Made by a program: the position numbers and the translations under genes. Shown one piece after another: positions 60,651 through 64,000 of a stretch of 64,000 nt of DNA. Each line of letters begins with the position of its first letter. Positions within the stretch are counted from its first letter, which is position 1. Source of the DNA: Streptomyces durmitorensis (GTDB taxonomy: Bacteria; Actinomycetota; Actinomycetes; Streptomycetales; Streptomycetaceae); the NCBI RefSeq assembly GCF_023498005.1, contig NZ_CP097289.1:4402001-4466000 (forward strand), read 5' to 3'. The notes below the pieces were generated by a model. The model searched no databases. It had not been told where the DNA came from and saw only the letters and a list, made by a program, of their open reading frames with translations.

Positions 60651-61183
60651 CCGGGGCCAGGACCGACGTGGAACAGGTCGAGCGCGCCAACACGGCCTTC
60701 TACGAAGCGCTGGAGCGCGGCGACTTCGACGAGCTCTCCGACCTCTGGCTGGACACGGGCACGGACGCGGCCCCGGAAGCCGATCCGGACCCCGACGGCC
60801 GGGACGACGAGGACATCGCGGACGACGGCGACGAAGCCCCGATCTCCTGCGTCCACCCCGGCTGGCCGGTCCTCACGGGCCGCGGCGAGGTCCTCAGGTC
60901 GTACGCGCTGATCATGGCGAACACCGAGTACATCCAGTTCTTCCTGACCGATGTGCACGTCGGGGTCGCCGGTGACACCGCCCTGGTGACCTGCACGGAG
61001 AACATCCTCAGCGGCGGCCCGCCGCCCGAGGCGGGCGGCGAACTCGGCCCGCTCGTCGGCCAGCTCGTGGTCGCCACCAATGTGTTCCGCCGCACGGACG
61101 ACGGATGGAAGCTCTGGTCGCACCACGCCTCACCCGTACTCGCCGAATCCGACGACGAAGAGGGCGAGGACACACCCTCCTGA
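60647..61183 (+). CDS. SnoaL/NTF2-fold protein
   Basis: The 178-residue protein has the NTF2-like pattern VERANTAFYEALERGDFDEL, then a GWPVLTGRGEVLRSYA strand-helix pair and LVVATNVFRRTDDGWKLWSHH ending. A 25-residue acidic insertion (DPDPDGRDDEDIADDGDEAP) lies near residues 45-65. No catalytic residues are evident. It sits in the folate gene run, coupled by GTGA overlap with folP; a role in folate synthesis is only inference. Confidence 0.85.
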   Translation: MTGARTDVEQVERANTAFYEALERGDFDELSDLWLDTGTDAAPEADPDPDGRDDEDIADDGDEAPISCVHPGWPVLTGRGEVLRSYALIMANTEYIQFFLTDVHVGVAGDTALVTCTENILSGGPPPEAGGELGPLVGQLVVATNVFRRTDDGWKLWSHHASPVLAESDDEEGEDTPS

Positions 61184-61316
61184 GTGGGTAGGGGCGGTTC
61201 CAGGAGCCCCCGCGAGCAAGACCCGTCAGTGCTCGCAGGTAGATTCGATCGAGGCCGGTGTGCCGACCGCACTCGGTGCAGGCCTGCCGATAACGACGAT
61301 TGCAGGAGTGATTCGC

Positions 61317-61676
61317 GTGGATCGTGTCGCGCTGCGCGGCCTCAAGGCCCGTGGGCACCACGGTGTCTTTCCTCGGGAACGCGAAGAGGGCCAGACCTTC
61401 ATCGTGGACCTGGTCCTTGGCCTGGACACCCGTGCGGCCGCCGCCGACGACGACCTGGCGAAGACCGTGCACTACGGCGTCGTGGCCGAGGAGGTGGTGG
61501 CCGCCGTCGAGGGCGACCCCGTGGACCTCATCGAGACCCTCGCCGAACGCATCGCCCAGACGTGTCTGAAGCACGAAGGAGTCCTGGAGGTCGAGGTGTG
61601 CGTCCACAAACCGGACGCCCCGATCACCGTCCCCTTCGACGACGTGACCGTCACCATCACCCGGAGCCGAGTATGA
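61317..61676 (+). CDS. folB: Dihydroneopterin aldolase
   Basis: The 119-residue enzyme converts dihydroneopterin to hydroxymethyl-dihydropterin. Motifs are VALRGLKARGHHGVFPRERE, VDLVLGLDTRAAA, VHYGVVAEEV and LIETLAERIAQTCL with KPDAPI. The GTG at 61317 has AGGAG 8 nt before it, and a GTG three codons earlier is too close to the Shine-Dalgarno. The stop overlaps folK's ATG (ATGA). Confidence 0.94.
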   Translation: MDRVALRGLKARGHHGVFPREREEGQTFIVDLVLGLDTRAAAADDDLAKTVHYGVVAEEVVAAVEGDPVDLIETLAERIAQTCLKHEGVLEVEVCVHKPDAPITVPFDDVTVTITRSRV

Positions 61677-62284
61677 CCGCGTTTTCCACGCAAGGGCAGA
61701 GCGACCCGACCGTCCAGCCGGTGCCCACCGCCGTGGTGGAACAGGTCGACGCCGCCGACACCACCCTCTCCAACCCCAAACGCGCCGTGATCTCGCTCGG
61801 CAGCAATCTCGGCAACCGCCTGGAGACGCTCCAGGGCGCCATCGACGCCCTGGAGGACACCCCCGGCCTGCGCGTCAAGGCCGTCTCTCCGGTGTACGAG
61901 ACGGAGCCCTGGGGCGTCGAGCCGGACAGCCAGCCGTCGTACTTCAACGCGGTGGTCGTGGTGAAGACGACCCTGCCGCCCTCCTCGCTCCTGGAGCGGG
62001 CACACGCGGTCGAGGAAGCCTTCCACCGCGTGCGGGACGAGCGCTGGGCCGCCCGCACGATCGACGTCGACATCGTGGCGTACGCGGACGTCGTCTCGGA
62101 CGACCCGGTCCTCACGCTCCCCCACCCGCGCGCGCACGAACGTGCCTTCGTCCTGGCCCCCTGGCACGACGTGGAGCCCGAGGCGCAGCTGGCGGGACGC
62201 GGCCCGGTCGCCGAGCTGCTCTCCCAGGTCACCCGCGAGGGCGTCACGCCCCGTGTCGACCTGGAACTCCGCCTGCCCGAGTAA
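61673..62284 (+). CDS. folK: 2-amino-4-hydroxy-6-hydroxymethyldihydropteridine pyrophosphokinase
   Basis: The 203-residue enzyme activates the pterin for FolP. It carries AVISLGSNLGNRLETLQGAI, YETEPWGVEPDSQPSYFNAV, RVRDERWAARTIDVDIVAYA and LPHPRAHERAFVLAPWHDVE. A leader of about 37 residues precedes the first strand, usual in streptomycetes. ATG overlaps the folB stop, so translation is coupled. Magnesium-binding Asp residues are in DVDIVAY. Confidence 0.95.
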   Translation: MTAFSTQGQSDPTVQPVPTAVVEQVDAADTTLSNPKRAVISLGSNLGNRLETLQGAIDALEDTPGLRVKAVSPVYETEPWGVEPDSQPSYFNAVVVVKTTLPPSSLLERAHAVEEAFHRVRDERWAARTIDVDIVAYADVVSDDPVLTLPHPRAHERAFVLAPWHDVEPEAQLAGRGPVAELLSQVTREGVTPRVDLELRLPE

Positions 62285-62366
62285 TCGTTAGGGTCTATCG
62301 GACCCGCACGACACCGAGAAGCGGATCCGTACGACGATGAAGCGATGAAGCGATGAAGGGTCATCC

Positions 62367-62858
62367 GTGAAGCAGCTGCGCATCAGGACACTCGCCGGCC
62401 TCTTCGTGGTGGCCGGGGTGCTGTCCTGGGCGGGCGCCCGCCTGTGGGACTCCGTCGGCACACTGCCGCGGGTCCCGCTGGCCGCGCCCATCGTGCTCGC
62501 GGTGATCGCCGCGGTGCTGCTTGCCACGGCGCTCTCGCTCCGCTCCCGGCTGCGCGCCCAGCGCGAGCGCCGCCCCGGGGCGAAGGGCGTCGAGCCGATG
62601 ATGGCCGCACGCGCGGTCGTCTTCGGCCAGGCGAGCGCCCTGGTCGCCGCCCTCGTCGCCGGAATGTACGGCGGCACGGGCGCCTTCCTCCTGGAGTACC
62701 TGGACGTCCCGTCCCGCCGGGACCAGGCGATCTACGCCGGTCTCTCCCTCGTGGCAGGCATCGCGGTGATAGCGGCCGCCTTCTTCCTGGAGCGGGTCTG
62801 CAAGCTCCCGGAGGACGAGGACGACCAGCACGGCGGTACGGCGGCCCCGGCCGCGTAG
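62367..62858 (+). CDS. DUF3180-domain membrane protein
   Basis: The 163-residue protein has four membrane helices (about residues 8-24, 38-57, 86-107 and 122-141) with a basic loop between helix 2 and 3. This is the actinobacterial DUF3180 pattern, usually next to folK. It is the last gene of the folate run, with a GTG start at 62367 and a GATGAAGC 8-bp repeat before it. Function unknown. It converges with folE by a 47-bp gap. Confidence 0.85.
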   Translation: MKQLRIRTLAGLFVVAGVLSWAGARLWDSVGTLPRVPLAAPIVLAVIAAVLLATALSLRSRLRAQRERRPGAKGVEPMMAARAVVFGQASALVAALVAGMYGGTGAFLLEYLDVPSRRDQAIYAGLSLVAGIAVIAAAFFLERVCKLPEDEDDQHGGTAAPAA

Positions 62859-62905
62859 CGCCTGCTGTGCCGGCACCTGGGAGCCGGCAGCCTGCCACAG
62901 CGCCG

Positions 62906-63511
62906 CTAGCGCGCCATGATCAGGCTCATCGCCTCGTTGCGCGTCGCGGGGTCCCGCAGCTGCCCGCGCACCGCCGACGTGATCGTCTTGGCGCCCGGCT
63001 TGCGCACCCCGCGCATGGTCATGCACATGTGCTCGCACTCGACGACCACGATGACGCCGCGCGGCTCAAGGATCTCCATCAGGGAGTCCGCGACCTGCGT
63101 GGTCAGCCGCTCCTGGACCTGCGGACGGCGCGCGTAGACGTCCACGAGGCGAGCGAGCTTGGACAGGCCGGTGATCTTGCCGTCGGACGACGGGATGTAG
63201 CCGACGTGCGCGACACCGTGGAAGGGCACCAGGTGGTGCTCGCAGGAGCTCTGCACCTCGATGTCCTTCACCAGGACCATCTCGTCGTGGCCGAGATCGA
63301 ACGTCGTCGTCAGGACGTCCTCCGCCTTCAGCCACAGTCCGCCGAATATCTCCTTGTACGCGCGCGCCACGCGTCCAGGAGTCTCCCGCAGGCCCTCGCG
63401 GTCCGGGTCCTCGCCGACCGCGATCAGCAGCTCGCGCACGGCGTTCTCGGCTCGCTTCTCGTCGAACTCGCCGATCGTGCCCTCGCCGTCCAGCGTCACG
63501 GGGTCGGTCAT
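62906..63511 (-). CDS. folE: GTP cyclohydrolase I
   Basis: The 201-residue enzyme makes dihydroneopterin triphosphate from GTP, the first step of the folate branch present here. Motifs are [39 protein letters not shown] (zinc Cys and His), [20 protein letters not shown] and [20 protein letters not shown] (second zinc Cys). The start ATG is at 63511. It is on the strand opposite the other folate genes and next to ftsH, as in S. coelicolor. Confidence 0.95.
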   Translation of the reverse strand: MTDPVTLDGEGTIGEFDEKRAENAVRELLIAVGEDPDREGLRETPGRVARAYKEIFGGLWLKAEDVLTTTFDLGHDEMVLVKDIEVQSSCEHHLVPFHGVAHVGYIPSSDGKITGLSKLARLVDVYARRPQVQERLTTQVADSLMEILEPRGVIVVVECEHMCMTMRGVRKPGAKTITSAVRGQLRDPATRNEAMSLIMAR

Positions 63512-63558
63512 GTGTGCCTCGTTCCTAGCGTTCCACGCATCAGTGCGACTGTGCGTAC

Positions 63559-63600
63559 GAAAAAACTGCGCCCCCCAGGCTAGAACCAGGGGGGCGCAGC
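63559..63600 (-). terminator. Rho-independent terminator after ftsH
   Basis: CTGCGCCCCCC (63566-63576) and GGGGGGCGCAG (63589-63599) form the stem. On the minus strand it is followed by TTTTTTCG, a clear U-tract. Confidence 0.92.
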
Positions 63601-63636
63601 TTCCATTCCGGGCCTGTTGAGGCTGCCGGGGACGGG

Positions 63637-64000
63637 TCAGCTCTCGGGGCGATCCTTCTTGGTCACCTCGACGGGCGTGTCCGTCGGACCGGCGGTCACC
63701 GCGGGCGTCGTGCCGTTCGCACCGTTCGTCAGTGACAGCTCCCGGGGGGAGAGCACCGGCGGGCGGGTCGAGGGCGTGCGCCGCGAGGAACCGGTCCACG
63801 CCGGGCGGGCCGGGCGCTTCACGATGCCTGCGAAGACCTCGGCGATCTGCTCCTTGTTCAGGGTCTCCTTCTCAAGGAGCTGGAGGACCAGGTTGTCGAG
63901 AACGTCGCGGTTCTCGACGAGGATCTCCCAGGCCTCGTTGTGCGCGGTCTCGATGAGCTTCTTGACCTCTTCGTCGACCAGCGCCGCGACCTCTTCCGAG
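63637..64000 (-). CDS. ftsH: FtsH, ATP-dependent zinc metalloprotease, C-terminal fragment
   Basis: About 120 C-terminal codons are present; the gene leaves the right edge, so the membrane part, AAA+ core and zinc site are outside. Visible are the helical end of the peptidase domain ([36 protein letters not shown]) and a Pro/Arg/Thr-rich, disordered tail ([18 protein letters not shown]). This tail is longer than in E. coli FtsH. A strong terminator follows, and folE lies downstream. Confidence 0.9.
   Translation of the reverse strand, partial: SEEVAALVDEEVKKLIETAHNEAWEILVENRDVLDNLVLQLLEKETLNKEQIAEVFAGIVKRPARPAWTGSSRRTPSTRPPVLSPRELSLTNGANGTTPAVTAGPTDTPVEVTKKDRPES

Overview
The window is high-GC actinobacterial chromosome, almost certainly Streptomyces. 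The evidence is the codon bias, frequent GTG starts, 4-bp stop/start overlaps, the sigE-cseABC operon, lsr2, clpC and an orphan nuoD. From memory, the gene order of the flanks resembles the S. coelicolor SCO3352-SCO3404 stretch; this was not checked by a search. No integrase, transposase, CRISPR array, rRNA or tRNA was recognised.

Layout. 1-7.5 kb: radA 3' end, disA (c-di-AMP synthase), a secreted-domain membrane protein, a PAP2 phosphatase, a LuxR-type two-component pair, a G-rich repeat array of about 0.5 kb, and mutY. 7.7-11.3 kb: the cell-envelope stress operon sigE-cseA-cseB-cseC. 11.3-14.5 kb: an MFS exporter with a divergent TetR regulator, then a secreted M23 peptidase. 15-30 kb: an accessory block with four paralogous NACHT NTPases (NLR-like: helical N-terminus, NACHT, leucine-rich C-terminus). 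They form two tandem pairs separated by a VOC protein, a DUF1016/YhcG-type PD-(D/E)XK nuclease and a pyridoxamine-oxidase-like protein. 30-36.8 kb: clpC, an SCO3374-like gene, lsr2, an acetyltransferase, a BlaI-type repressor and small surface/membrane proteins.

36.9-42.4 kb: a translationally coupled operon (DUF2520, panC, nadB, nadC, coaX) serving NAD and CoA synthesis. 42.5-49.6 kb: a threonine-aldolase-like enzyme, an ArsR-type regulator with a clear operator, a second LuxR-type two-component pair, and a MidA-like methyltransferase whose end overlaps an orphan nuoD. 49.6-56.6 kb: two PH-domain membrane proteins, a coiled-coil membrane protein and a glycine-betaine/choline-type ABC importer. 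56.6-64 kb: a membrane-linked esterase divergent from an MprF-like protein with a candidate sigma-E promoter, then folP, an NTF2-like gene, folB, folK, a DUF3180 gene, folE and the 3' end of ftsH.

The main candidate for an undescribed system is the NACHT quartet. The four proteins share their N-terminal and NACHT regions but differ in C-terminal length. Three have a promoter-like -10 element 6-7 nt before the start codon, implying leaderless mRNAs. The block lies between housekeeping genes, which suits a defence or self/non-self recognition cluster, but no function is shown by the sequence. Secondary signals are a group of single-nucleotide-loop G-quadruplex motifs around disA, the first histidine kinase and the third NACHT gene, and many in-frame minisatellites in regulatory proteins.
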